The notes under the pieces: model-generated | Told to the model about the DNA's origin: nothing | Seen by the model: the letters and a program-made list of their open reading frames with translations, nothing else | The model's database searches: none | Source: Calonectria ilicicola | Taxonomy: Eukaryota > Ascomycota > Sordariomycetes > Hypocreales > Nectriaceae | DNA length: 64,000 nt | NCBI GenBank assembly: GCA_020809705.1 | Contig: CP085828.1 | Location: 6,324,001-6,388,000, forward strand | Reading direction: 5' to 3' | Shown here: positions 30,314-41,807 of the stretch, piece after piece | Layout of the letters: the number at the start of each line of letters is the position of its first letter | How positions within the stretch are numbered: the stretch's first letter is position 1 | Position numbers and translations under genes: made by a program

Positions 30314-31328
30314 CATACATGAACGCGACAGGATATGACACGGCTTGTTCACGACAGCCCATGAGTTTACGTGCTTCGGAACGTTCGGTTCAGATGTTAG
30401 AAATGGGCAATCATGTAGAGATGGAAGATCCAGAGCCCACTGTTTTTTTTAGCCTTTTTATATCGCACCGCAGAGATGGCGACAACCTAGTGATATTGGG
30501 CCAAATAGGGCCAACCACGCCTTGGAGTAATGATTAAATGAGTTTTTTATCTTACAGCCCCTTCAAAGGTCACATATGGACCAACCAGAAGCTGGACTTG
30601 TGCGACCAATATTTGAAGACGCACATCCTGAGTCGCTTGAGGCCACCCTTCAGTCCCCATTTCAGTGCTATCACAGCCACCAACAAAGACGACTTGACCA
30701 ATCAAAAGTGTAGGGCCAATTTCCAAATATGACCATTTCGGTAGCCAATTACACGTCAGGATCATTCATGGAATGAAGCCTGTGAAGAGTGGTCGTGGTG
30801 CTGAGCGATAAAAATGCACTTTTTTAATCCCTGTTGCTATATTTGGGTGGCTGAAGAATGGACCCGTACACGCCTGTGGGGTTGCGTGGTGAAGCTACCT
30901 TATTGTAGAAATCGAGAGTGGAAGCTATGATTTTGTGGTGATCAAATTCACAAAATTACGATCCGTTGTAGGAGGGTCACCCAACATCACTCAACACTAC
31001 AACAAGCCATCCATTATAATATAACATTAAATTAAATGCAAATAAAAAGAGATAAAAAATCCACTTTAACATCACTCACACAATGTTTGCGCCCAAATTA
31101 TGACTCTTCACGCTGAGATGTAGGGTAAGCGAGTGATATGGGGGGGTATGCATATATCAGAGCGCGATCCACTTTACGCGACCAGTCGAGGTTGGTGAAT
31201 GCCACCAAGCGATGGGTGAGCGTGAACGTCGGCAGCATCTCAAAAGTTGGATGTTGGCAAAAATGCCTAATTCATGCCACCTCGACACCAATTAGTGCAC
31301 GCCTGATGAAGCTGCGTAGTATGCGACT
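30314..31328. other. intergenic, right edge of the accessory block
   Basis: No gene recognised. AT-rich around 30.8-31.1 kb, with the RAD9 promoter at the right end. Confidence 0.5.
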
Positions 31329-32946
31329 ATGGCGCTCCTCAACTTTACGCTCAGCGAGGAGGGCGTCTCAGCATTTCGTGACGCGCTCATCTGCCTGAAC
31401 AAGTTCAGCGACGACGTCTCCCTCGAAGCTCGCAGGGATCTGGTGAGCAGCACACCGTTCCCGCCCTCTCCAAAAAACACAACTAACCCGCTCTCGTAGT
31501 TTTTAATCACTACGCTCAACACTTCCAAGTCTGCATATGCTAGTTTCAAGTTTGCCACGAACAAGTTCTTCTCACGGTACCAATTCCAAGGCAGCGGGCA
31601 GTATCGTGATCGCTTCTATTGCACCCTTTATATTCGTGTACGTCAAAGAATTGAACAAGGCACTCTCAAGGAGTTTCTAACGTGTTGAAAGGCCCTAATC
31701 TCGCTTTTCCGGAGTCGGACTGGCACAGATAGCCAAAGGGACGCAGAGAAGCAGACCCTGATTGAACGGTGTGACGTTGCCATTGAGGATGGCGAGGGCG
31801 TCCAAAGCCGATTCATCGCTCGAATCATCTTCCGCAATGGATTGACATCTACGCACCGACTCCCTTTTGAGGTTTCTGTCCCTGTTCACGCCAAGTTCAA
31901 TAAGCAGGAGGCACCGCATCACTGGACAATCTCGTCCAGGACACTACGGCAGCTAATGGACCACTTTGGGCCAGGCATCGAGTTCCTAGACATCAACACA
32001 GATGGTGATCATGTCAACTTTACTTGTTTCAGTGAAAAGACCGTCAGCGAAGACAGTAGGTTCTCTTTTGGCATAGCCTAGCTAATAAACTGACACTTTG
32101 GCACAGCGGTTCTCAAGAAGCCCCTCCAAACATCTATTGCTGTGGAAGCGGACGAATTCGATGACATTGATGTCGAAGATAAGCTTCACATTGTGATATC
32201 TGTCAAAGATTTCCGAGCCATCGTCCAACATGCTGGAATTACTGGTAACGATGTGTCGGCTAGATACTCGATCCCCGCCCGTCCTATCCAGCTATCCTAC
32301 ACGGGCGATGCTATCTCATGCGAGTTCCTGATCATGACTGTTGGCGAGAGGGGTAGCAACCCTGGACAAAAGACGAAGAAGGGCCGCAAGAATGCACCAC
32401 AAAACACTAGACCTCGCCTCGAAGCCACGTCTCGTAGAACAAGCCTGGCTCCGTCTGAGTCACAACCGCCGCAGCCACAGCCGCAGCCGCAGTATCAAGC
32501 ACCTCTTCCATCTCGCCCACAGCAGAACCCGAACCCGACCCCACAGTTGAGTGCCGTCAGGGCTAGCACGTCACGCATAGGAGCGTTTGATCTGCGACCG
32601 TCACAGAGACCCCCACCAGCTGCGACCATGATGTCGGAGAGCTTGTTCGTCGAGGACGAGGGCTGGGAGCCAGTTAGAGACGAGGACGAGGACGCAGAAG
32701 AAGATGCAAGGTTAGGTTGGGATAATAGCGTGGACGTGGTGAGTTGTCACAATTCTTTTTTGCTGTTTTTCCGAGACACTAACTTTCCAGAACCCAACCA
32801 CTATGCACATGAGTCGAGCCGAGTCGGATCGACAAACGGCTGAGCCAGAGCAGAGCCGTCCAGAACCGACGGGAGACCAATCTCAATTCTTGGAGCCAAC
32901 ACAGAGGCTGTCGGATGTTAAAAACCTGGCCCTGTTCCCCGACTAA
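31329..32946 (+). CDS. RAD9: DNA damage checkpoint clamp subunit Rad9
   Basis: Five exons, 31329-31442, 31500-31637, 31692-32055, 32107-32738 and 32791-32946, giving 467 aa. All introns are 50-60 nt and keep frame (branch sites TTCTAACG and CACTAACTT visible). The N-terminal half is the PCNA-like Rad9 fold: MALLNFTLSEEG, NKFFSRYQF, CTLYIRALISLFRSR, HHWTISSRTLRQLMDHF, VNFTCFSEKTVSEDT, LHIVISVKDFRAIVQHAG and LSYTGDAISCEFLIMTVG. The C-terminal tail is Pro/Gln-rich and acidic (VEDEGWEPVRDEDED) and ends near SQFLEPTQRLSD, as expected of the disordered, phosphorylated tail that recruits TopBP1/Rad4-type adaptors. With Rad1 and Hus1 it forms the 9-1-1 clamp loaded at damaged DNA. It is convergent with the next gene, with only 86 bp between stops. 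Confidence 0.92.
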
Positions 32947-33032
32947 GAAATCTAGGTCACCCACATGTGCTACGGCCTTCTTTTTTTGCTTTTTTATCAA
33001 TTTTTTTTTTGCTAGGCTTGGACGGGACCAAG

Positions 33033-34124
33033 TCACTCCTCGGATGTAATAAATACCCAACTGGTGGCACAGCCAGCGCCGATTGTGTCTATCTTAGACC
33101 CGGGAGGGATGAATTTTGACGATGCAATGACGTTCCATCTGCCCTTGACGTCGTTGTTCTCAACTTGTGGTCCACAGTTTCCGTGCTCGCCCCAGCCCCA
33201 TGAAAGAACATCCCCGTCAACCGACAGGGCAACAACGTGCTCGCTTCCGATGGCTATCTTGCTAAGTTTGGGAAGATTTGGCGGAGGCAGCTGTCCATGG
33301 TCGTCTCGCCCCCAACTTTGTAGATCGCCGTCCTCGGTTAGGATGTAGATGTTGCCCCAGCTTGCACTGACATTCTTCCACTTGGGAGCGGGTTTGGGAG
33401 CGCCGGACTGAATGTTCCACTTGTCGGAACCCAGCACCTGAATATTTCCGCTCGCTGGCTCGCCGAATAAGCATGTAAACGTCCGCCCGCAAACAGCCCT
33501 TGACACCTTAAAGTCCACGCCCCCAATCTTTCGTGGTGCGTGGATGATCTGGCCAGGGCTACCAACCTGTTCCTTTAAACCGTTACCCCAACCGTAAGCG
33601 TCGCCGTTGTCCAGGACCGCGACGACATGGCTCATACAAGCTGCGAGGTCCACAACTTCCGTCCCAGGTGGGGGAAAGTCTTTAATCTCGCTTGCGGTGG
33701 GCGTGCGAAGAATGAGTTCACCCAGACCCAGCTCGCCCTTCCCGCCCAGGCCAAAGCTGTACACCTTGGTCCGCTTGCCGTCCGAGTCCTTTGCGACAAC
33801 GACCGAAGCTTCCCATGTTGCGGCAATCAGGTCAATCTCTCCCAGGCTGGCACCCTCGTCTTTTGTGAGCTTGATCTGGGTGAAAACCGGCACGTTGGGC
33901 CCCGATGATAACCCGCAAGCTCCGGAAGTAGAATCACCACTCCAGAATAGCTCACCAGACTTGGTCAATAGCAAAGTGTGGTTGCCGCCGGCCGTGATTT
34001 TCGCAACCGGAGAGCTTGGTGGACCCGGCTCAAAGAGGACTTGCTTGGGAACTGAGACATCCTCCTTGTGCCCGATTCCTAGCTGTCCCGAACCGTTTGA
34101 GCCAAGCGCAAATATGGCCTCCAT
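33033..34124 (-). CDS. RCC1-repeat protein, ATS1-like
   Basis: Single exon, 363 aa. At least five RCC1-type blades are visible: ALGSNGSGQLGIG, VYSFGLGGKGELGLG, AYGWGNGLKEQVG, LQSWGRDDHGQL and VLSWGWGEHGNCG, with linking HTLLLTKSG, HVVAVLDNG and HVVALSVDG strands. The length and single-domain structure match the ATS1 (alpha-tubulin suppressor) type rather than RCC1/Pim1 itself. ATS1 in yeast works with Kti proteins in tRNA wobble-uridine modification. An ATG at 34262 is in frame but would add residues translated from a poly-pyrimidine tract, so the ATG at 34124 is preferred. Confidence 0.85.
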   Translation of the reverse strand: MEAIFALGSNGSGQLGIGHKEDVSVPKQVLFEPGPPSSPVAKITAGGNHTLLLTKSGELFWSGDSTSGACGLSSGPNVPVFTQIKLTKDEGASLGEIDLIAATWEASVVVAKDSDGKRTKVYSFGLGGKGELGLGELILRTPTASEIKDFPPPGTEVVDLAACMSHVVAVLDNGDAYGWGNGLKEQVGSPGQIIHAPRKIGGVDFKVSRAVCGRTFTCLFGEPASGNIQVLGSDKWNIQSGAPKPAPKWKNVSASWGNIYILTEDGDLQSWGRDDHGQLPPPNLPKLSKIAIGSEHVVALSVDGDVLSWGWGEHGNCGPQVENNDVKGRWNVIASSKFIPPGSKIDTIGAGCATSWVFITSEE

Positions 34125-34519
34125 AATTCCAATTTTTTCGGCACGGACAATAACAATAATAAAAAAAAAAACCCACTGTATGGAAAGAACTGGATCCTCT
34201 TGGAATGAGAGTGTCTCGATGGCTGGGGACCTGTGTTGTGCTTGATAGCTGCATACCCGCATCGTTGTATCGCAGAGCCGCTGGGTGGAGCGCTTACATA
34301 ATCTGGCTGATCTCCCCCACTATGTAAACGGCGCTCAACTTTTTTTTTTCTTCCACTTCCCTTCCGCCATCAACCTTCACACCTCGACGAACAAAATTTT
34401 CTTTTGCTCGTCCCGGTTCCGCGCAGACTCGCCTCGTGGGTGTTTCTGTTGCTGCAGGATGTGATAGATGCCTCTCTGCTTGCCAATTCCCATCAAGCGG
34501 TAGATAAGCATCAATCATT
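34125..34519. promoter_or_regulatory. shared divergent promoter of the RCC1-repeat gene and TYR1
   Basis: 395 bp between the two ATGs, with poly-A/T tracts at 34152-34172 and 34339-34349. No clear TATA box on either side. Confidence 0.5.
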
Positions 34520-36385
34520 ATGGCTTCCACTCAGAGCGCCATCCCAGCTGGGATGGAAAACTTCGTGGTTGGACTCATTGGCATGGGTGACATGGGCAGG
34601 ATGTACGCCGAGAGGCTGTCCGCCGCTGGCTGGAAGTAAGTTTTGCTGCTGCTTCCAGCTCCCTTCCCGCTTGTTTCTTTGGTAAGTCAAAACTTTTTTT
34701 TTCCCTTTTGGTCGCGTCGCGACTTCACCTCAACACGATCATGATGACTAGAGCGCATTTGGCTCGAGCATTGTTCAGGGGCGTCTTGTATCCGTTCCGG
34801 CCGCTTGACTCCCCCCTGGGCTCTCAATGATGTAACTGCTAGCTACCTTTTCAAAACTATTGTCTGAAATCGTCTCTTTGCACATATTTTATTTACTGCA
34901 AACTTTTCTTGATGACTCTGAAGCTAACATTGCCATCAAAGATTCTAGGAACAAAACGGCACTCACCATTCATCTGTGATGCTCCGCGACACCGTGCCTA
35001 GTGGCTAACGGCGTATATAGAATTCTGGCCTGCGACAGGGAAGAGAACCAGGAACGTCTAGAGAAGGAATATGCTGGAAATGTATGGCTCTTTGTCACCT
35101 GTCTCATGTACCTGCTTGCGCATGGCCAGAATGCTGAAGCTTTCGAGTAGAAAAATATAGAAATATGCCGCAATGGCCACTACGTATCCCGTGCAAGCGA
35201 CTACATCATCTACAGCGTCGAGGCTGCAATCATTGACCGTGTGATCGCCCAGTATGGACCATGTATGCACTCCCCATGCCCCTGCCCAGCACTGTAAACC
35301 CAAAATGCCTCGGCGTCTATACCAAATAATGTTCCGTCTAACGTTGGTTCCCAGCCACTAAGCTCGGCGCTGTTGTTGGAGGCCAGACGTCGTGCAAGTC
35401 GCCCGAGATCAAGGCCTTCGAAGCCCACCTCCCCGCCGATGCCCACATTGTGTCGTGCCATTCGCTGCACGGCCCCAATGTCGATCCCCAGAACCAGCCG
35501 CTCGTGTTGATCCAGCACCGTGCCCCCGACGAGGCCCTGCACAAGGTTGAGGCCGTTCTGACTTGCCTTCGCTCCAAGTTTGTCTACCTCACGGCCCTCG
35601 AGCATGACCGCATCACGGCCGACACCCAGGCCGTCACGCACGCCGCCTTCCTGTCCATGGGCAAGGCCTGGCACGCCAACAAGCAATTTCCCTGGGAGTT
35701 GAGCCGCTACGTCGGCGGCATTGAGAATGTCAAGGTCAACCTGATGCTGCGCATCTACAGCCAGAAGTGGCACGTCTATGCGGGCCTGGCCATTCTCAAC
35801 CCAGAGGCCAGCGTCCAGATCAGCCAGTACGCCCGCAGTGTGACTGAGCTCTACACGCTGATGCTCGAGGGCAACCTCGAAGGTCTGCGCAAGCGTGTCT
35901 ACCATGCTCGTGACAGAGTCTTCGGCCCCTCCATCACCTGGGACACACGGCCACTGCTTGAGCCCTCGGTGTTGTCAGGCTTTTCGCTTGGCACGCCCAC
36001 CGATGAGCCACGTCCCAACAACCACCTCTCACTGCTCGCCATGGTTGACTGCTGGGCTGCTCTTGGTATTGTGCCCTATGACCACATGCTGTGTAGCACG
36101 CCGCTCTTCCGTTTGCGTCTTGGTGTGACCGAGTACCTTTTCCGCAACGAGGACGTGCTCGATGCCGCCATCCAGACGGCTGTTGACGACAAGACCTACC
36201 GTAGCGATGATCTCGAGTTTACCTTTGCGGCCCGTGGTTGGGCTGAGTGCGTAAGCCTAGGCCATTTCGAGACGTGGGAGAAGCGCTTTGTGAGCACCCA
36301 GGAATTCTTCGAGCCCCGTTTCGAAGAGGCCAAGGTCGTGGGCAACCAGATGATAAAGAAGGTGCTGGAGAGCTTGAAGAATTAG
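34520..36385 (+). CDS. TYR1: prephenate dehydrogenase (NADP+)
   Basis: Four exons, 34520-34635, 35021-35081, 35151-35262 and 35355-36385, giving 439 aa. The N-terminal Rossmann fold shows VVGLIGMGDMGRMYAERL, the GxGxxG dinucleotide loop. Then come KILACDREENQ, RNGHYVSRASDYIIYSVEA, KLGAVVGGQTSCKSPE and the conserved HSLHGP, LVLIQHRA and DTQAVTHAAFLSMGKAW around the active site. The enzyme oxidatively decarboxylates prephenate to 4-hydroxyphenylpyruvate in tyrosine synthesis. Intron 1 is long (385 nt) for this genome; the others are 69-92 nt. The exon 3 acceptor was taken at GAGTAG because only this keeps the conserved NIEICRNGH in frame. It ends 151 bp from a convergent gene. Confidence 0.93.
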
Positions 36386-36536
36386 CTTCTATTACTTCCA
36401 TAGAGGATCTTTTTTTAATAACTATGTAGATATCTAAAGACGGGCAAGGAGTCGCCACAGACAATGAACTTCTCTATGAACCTCTGCAAAAGTGAATTTT
36501 GACAATGTCCAGCACTAGTTTTGAGGTGCTTCAAGT

Positions 36537-37823
36537 CTAGTCAGCTCGTTGTGGTGCTTCTGTTCGAGGCCCACTGATTTTGAGGAGATAGTCTGTACTC
36601 TCGTCTTGTTCTGGGGTGGAGACGGACCCAATGTGATCCATAACTACACACTCGACCTTGTATCCCCCACTAGAATGGGGTGCTGGTGCAACTTCTTCTG
36701 GCGATGTAAGCTGCATTGATTCCTGGAACGCCAGCCCCAAGGAGTCCTCCGAAGACTGGCTGAAGGCTCTCAAATTTTCGTATCGAGGGGAGCGAGCTAA
36801 TTGACTGGGGACCGAGGGCAAGAGAGATGAAAACTCCTCGAGTTCGAACTCGCGGCCGACGTGGTCGTCACGCCACAGTCCACAGCTCTGGGCGATTTGG
36901 TCGTCTAGCAGATCTATCATGCTCAGGCCTGATGCCAGAGTGCTAGCTGTAAAGCTGGTATTGGAGCGAGCCTTCTATCTATTAGTATATCTTTCCATTT
37001 TTGTTGAACACTCAATGGCACTTACTGGAGGAGGAGGGCGTAAACCGAGCTGCTTGACAATGGCTGCATCCACAACAGGTCGTTTGCCCAGTGCCTGGAA
37101 GCCGAATCCCGTGGCTGCCGTTGGCGGCAATTCTCCGACAGCCACGGCGGTCAGACTTAGAAACGCTCGCTCAGCATAAGCAGGCCGACAAAATGGACAG
37201 ACTTTGACCTGACATTCCTGGTCATCAACACAGAACCAGCGATTGTGGTAGTTATTTTGCCCCGCATTGTCCACGTTATTGGCTGGGTGAAAGGGACCCG
37301 GTAAAAGAGATCTATTCTTTCGAAGGCGCTCCTTTTCTATTTCGATTTGTAGCTAGAAATACGAGTCAGAGTATTCTACTTGGCATTGCGATATGCTTCC
37401 TTACGTTTTCCCTCTGCCGCAAGATGGTGGCAACTTGATCCGGCTTGTACACCGCCAGCTGCTCACAAGCCATCTCGTCCAAGAAGCTAAGTCTGTCATG
37501 TCGTGCAGCGGGACTGCCCTTTCGAACTCGAAGCTCTTCTGTCAGACGTTGACCCAGATCATCGAAAGCTGTCTTGATTGAACCAGTTAGATGGTGGGGC
37601 AGAGATTTGAATGAGGAGCACCTACAGTGAAGCCTCCCGATGCTGCCTGTTCAATCAGTTCTTCCCGGTCTTGAGTGCAGCGATATACCCACCCAAATGG
37701 CCCCGGCCGGTGACACGTCTCATAAACAAAGTCAACACCGTATAGTCGGGTCATGGTAATGTGCGAGCACTGCGGTTGGAATCTCCGGCGGCTTTGGGGA
37801 CTGTTTACTTGTCGGTACGCCAT
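36537..37823 (-). CDS. unassigned fungal protein with Cys-rich patches
   Basis: Four exons, 37823-37626, 37572-37405, 37352-37026 and 36974-36537, giving 376 aa; each junction is phase 0. The N-terminus is basic and holds CSHITMTRLYGVDFVYETCH with nearby FGWVYRCTQDREELI. The middle is a Glu/Arg helix (EIEKERLRKNRSL), followed by WFCVDDQECQVKVCPFC, a possible small zinc-binding cluster, then RPVVDAAIVKQLGL. The C-terminal third is Ser/Glu/Pro-rich. It looks like a conserved ascomycete protein of unknown role. Two Cys patches (C...C and C-x5-C-x4-C-x2-C) suggest metal binding, without proof. Confidence 0.7.
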
Positions 37824-38929
37824 GGTGAGACCCCTAATAAAGGCTGAGAATCGAGAAAAATGCCGTCCAATATGTCTTGCAATTGAAGCGGAAATAGAGA
37901 TCAAACGTATTGGGAGATTCGGTTGCCCGTGGCTGTATTCTAAGTGAGAGTAGGTGTAAGTGATGCTGCTGTGAGGCTACTCTGTGAATTGATATTCCCA
38001 ACGAGTGACATGGTCTGCATGGAGGACGACAACGAATGGCGATGTGACCATAAGGGAAGATGAAGAATTGGAAGATGATAAGCGTGTATTTTTGCGCATG
38101 TTGAATACTTCCACGAGCGACATCGGGAGAGGGAAGTGCGAGGCGGCTGGCAAACAATGTCGCGCCTGCCACAGCAGCTGCACCAAACATCACGATAAGG
38201 GGACATAGGTACAAGGCATTGGGCCACAATGGGGAGAGAATTCCATCATAAATCGGCTTCTTTCTTTTAAATTTATTATTCACTGCAACATTGAGAAACC
38301 TGACAATCTCCATGTGTTGAACGTTGGGGAGTAACGCTGTTGTTCTGCGCGTCGCAAACGCACCAACTGGTTGTACCACAATGTTCCAAAGGTTGGCTGG
38401 CTAGTGGAGCAAGCCAGACAAAATCTCTTCTCCGAGACCGAGGTCACACCCGAACAATCAAATAAAAATAAATCATAAAGTGGGACTAAATTGGAAAATA
38501 TGCAGTCGGAGCAAAAAATAAATAGGTCTTTTAGACGGCAATTGGAGCTGCACATCATTCAGGGCTCTCTATCGGCAGTCAGGCTCGGGGAAACGAAGAC
38601 GTCAGAAAAGAGATGAACAACATGTGGGGGACCCCAAAGATCCTGGGGCTTTTTCTTTTTTCATCTATTTTTTGATGCAACGTCCCGTAAACACCAAGGC
38701 CTTCATAGGAAACCCTCCTTTAGCGCCCTCGCCAAGCTTCAGAGAGGACTGCGCTTGTAACATGATGAAAATATTTCTTGATTTTGGCAAGTTTCTTTCA
38801 AGCCAGTCATGTGTCGTTCAACGGCGCGTTATATTCTCTAGCACGAATGTACATGCCAGAACCGCAGGCAACGCAATCCCCTTTCCGATGCAAACCGTAA
38901 AGCAGCCCAAAAAACCGACCCAAAACCTT
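37824..38929. other. intergenic
   Basis: Upstream of the unassigned gene and downstream of eL32. Overlapping open frames near 37.8-38.4 kb have no domain or splice pattern. The eL32 3' UTR occupies the right end. Confidence 0.5.
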
Positions 38930-39766
38930 TTACACCTCAGTGGTAACCTTCGCCTTGGGGTTGGTGACCTTCACACCAAGCTGCTTGGCGCGGCCAATGA
39001 TGTCAATGCGCTTCCGCGACGAGACGTTGTGGGCAATCCTGCAAAGCAATTGTTAGTCAACTCGTCTTTTGTAGCAGAAGGGACATGGAGAGAAAAAGAA
39101 TTCCCTCCCTAGACACTATTGTGTCTTGTCGGCTTAGGGGTTCAACGTACTCGGCGGCGTAGGTGCGGTTGTGCATGAGGAGGAGCTCGACGTCCTTGAC
39201 GTTGCTGACAAGGAAAGCCTTGTGGCCGGAGGGGGTCAGGAACTTGGTCTTCTTGTTGGAGCCATAACCAATCTAGAGTCGCAATTTGTTAGCCAAAATT
39301 GTGTCCCACAGTCTTGCAATCGGTGCGGGCTGGTTGCTGGTGAAAAGTCCCAACCGCACGGGAATTCCAACATACCTTGGGCATGGAGATGGCACCACGG
39401 AAGCGTCGTCGAACACGGCCATCGATACCCTTGGGCTTGCGCCAGCTGGGGTCCACGCACTTGAATCGGTCACTCTGGTGACGAGCGAAGCGCTTCGTGC
39501 CTGCACACACACACCAGTCAACATTTGATATTCTCCCAAGTCTTAGGGTCTTGGTCTCTCGTCGTCCTCCCACCGCATCTCGGAACCGTTGTCGTCGTCG
39601 GTCATGATCATCGTCGTGTCTTCATGTCTTTTTCTTTTTTTTCTTTTTTTTCTTATATCTTTCCGAGGGGCGGTGGGTGACATCCTGAGAGACGAGCTGT
39701 TCCTGCAAAAGGCATTGTGTACGTACGCTTCTTCACGATGGGGACGTGCTTCTTGGCGGAAACCAT
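38930..39766 (-). CDS. RPL32: 60S ribosomal protein L32 (eL32)
   Basis: Four exons, 39766-39727, 39500-39376, 39272-39151 and 39038-38930, giving 131 aa, the standard length. Motifs are [13 protein letters not shown] at the start, [73 protein letters not shown] and the tail [10 protein letters not shown]. Introns of 226, 103 and 112 nt use GTACGT, GTATGT and GTACGT donors. It is a structural component of the large ribosomal subunit. It sits head-to-head with uS9, 403 bp between ATGs, so both probably share upstream control. Confidence 0.96.
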
Positions 39767-40169
39767 CTGGATTGACGTGTCAGCAATTCAGGTTCTTCGC
39801 AATGGTGTCGTCGTTGTCTCGAGAGGCCGGTGTTTGCATACCTTGACTGCGGGTTAGTCGACGGGCTGGATGGCTGTGATAGTGTCCGGCTGTGAGGATC
39901 TGGCGAGGCGAAATTTTGGCATTGTCAAATTCCGTCCCGCTAAGATCCAAGGGCTTAGGGCTCTGGGGTCACGTGCACACACATCTCGCCGCCTCGCGCA
40001 TGCCGCCTGCGCTAAGCCCCCGTGTGGCCCCCCGCCCAAAGCGGACTAGCGACTTCCGAGGGCACAAACCCTCCTTCTCGCAAAAAATCGACAGGCGAGC
40101 TAGACCATCACAACACGTCCCGCAGCTCGTACCTTCACAGCACCTCCGGCAACCAGACAATCAGCAATC
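39767..40169. promoter_or_regulatory. bidirectional ribosomal protein promoter
   Basis: Region of 403 bp between the eL32 and uS9 ATGs. It contains AGCCCTAA (minus strand, 39955-39962), a telomere-box-like element of the kind bound by Tbf1 at ribosomal genes in other fungi. Only 7 bp away is TCACGTGC at 39969-39976, the same core found upstream of eL34. The paired motifs near the middle could serve both directions. Function is inferred. Confidence 0.6.
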
Positions 40170-40852
40170 ATGTCGTCCCAGAGCGTGCAATGCTTCGGCA
40201 AGAAGAAGACGGCCACCGCCGTCGCCCACTGCAAGGTTCGTAGGAGGAAAACCGCTGTCGCTCCCTCTTGGCGGCATCGAAACGAGACGGAACGATTTTT
40301 GGCTAACGACTCTCTTTTTCGCACAACAGGCCGGCCGTGGTCTCATTAAGGTCAACGGACGCCCTCTGCAGCTCGTCCAGCCCGAGATCTTGCGCTTCAA
40401 GGTACGATATTTCCCTGCGAACCCACAAAACCACACACATCCCACCATCGAATTCGAACTTGGAGCGAAAAAAAAGTCTTGAAGAGATGTTGCGGGGGAA
40501 AAGAGAGAGAACACTTTAACGAGAGATGGGAACGAAATGCTGAGACTCCTTCTTTCTTCAGGTCTACGAGCCCCTTCTTGTTGTCGGTCTTGACAAGTTC
40601 GCCAACGTCGACATCCGTGTCCGCGTCTCCGGTGGTGGTCACACTTCCCAGATCTACGCCGTCCGTCAGGCCATTGCCAAGTCTCTCATCGCCTACTACC
40701 AGAAGTTCGTCGACGAGCACTCCAAGAACCTCCTCAAGCAGGCTCTTGTCCAGTTCGACCGTACCCTCCTCGTCGCTGACAACCGTCGGTGCGAGCCCAA
40801 GAAGTTCGGTGGTCCCGGTGCCCGGGCCCGCTTCCAGAAGTCCTACCGATAA
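40170..40852 (+). CDS. RPS16: 40S ribosomal protein S16 (uS9)
   Basis: Three exons, 40170-40235, 40330-40401 and 40562-40852, giving 142 aa. Motifs: [79 protein letters not shown], and the conserved C-terminus [21 protein letters not shown], whose last Arg contacts the P-site tRNA in the family. Introns are 94 and 160 nt. Strong codon bias (C-ending codons) fits high expression. Confidence 0.97.
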
Positions 40853-41807
40853 ACGGTCGGGAGGAGAAAAGGGGGCAGCGCGCCACGCCCTTGCGGACGC
40901 CGTATCGGGCGTGGCTGTTTGGGTGTTGTGGGCAGTGCGGAAAAGGGATCGGAGTCACATATTCCCTGGTCTGGGAATGGGTTTCCCATTGGCATTTGCA
41001 TGGCCTTGCTTTTGACGGATTGTAAAGGATCTGGCAGGCAAATGAAATCTTTCAAGTTAACGACGCGGTTCATTCTGCAAAAAAGACTGTGATGTGCTCA
41101 ATGAAATGTCCAGAATTGCCCTTACCGCTGCAGCTTCCTGTCTAGTGCCATGTGATGCTGTGAAGACCCAATGGGCCAGTGTGTGTGCAACTTGATGTGG
41201 CCCATCCCTTGTGGCGAGAACCTTACTGGGCCTTGGAGAAAAGAAAAGCCCCTTGCCCGACATTCGAGCCACGTAGGGTCTCTGCGTCCCTGGGTTGCTG
41301 CTGAACAGTCAGCCTTGTCTGTACATATGATACTGCATGTAGTTATAAGAAACTTGATCAAGCACTGCCCTGTTAAACCGGTCGGGATCATAGGCAGATA
41401 TTAGCCTTCAATAATTTGCTGTGGTGGCGAAGTTGCTTCGTTTATTGTCTCATAGAACCAGACCGCCGCAGAACAAAAAAAAGAAAACACCATTACTATT
41501 CAGAACGCTGTCGTCATGATAGACCATCTATTCGTTATGCCATATTCCCTCGGCAATACTCCCAACTCCCAATGCCATTATAATATCCACCCGTGTCATA
41601 TGTTTCTCCCATAATACCCAATGTTTTCTAGACTAGCTGTACCTATGGCCCCTTTCGTTTTCGGACTAACTTGCGTTGCTTGAGTTTTTGTTGTGATCGC
41701 ACTGCTTGCAAGTTGGTCTTTTCTACGTGCCTCGATGCACCGGACACTCCTCTCATGCGTTTTCTCTAAAACCACGGTGCCAGGACTTTCCTCAGAGCTC
41801 GGGGTTC
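40853..41807. other. convergent intergenic region
   Basis: Between the 3' ends of uS9 and AAR2. It holds both 3' UTRs. No gene recognised. Confidence 0.5.

Noticed and set aside
34125..34262. Upstream in-frame ATG for the RCC1-repeat protein
   Set aside because: The added residues come from a poly-pyrimidine tract and precede the normal family start MEAIFALG.
37834..38379. 181-codon minus-strand frame upstream of the unassigned gene
   Set aside because: No start context, several overlapping frames, no domain; it lies in the likely promoter.
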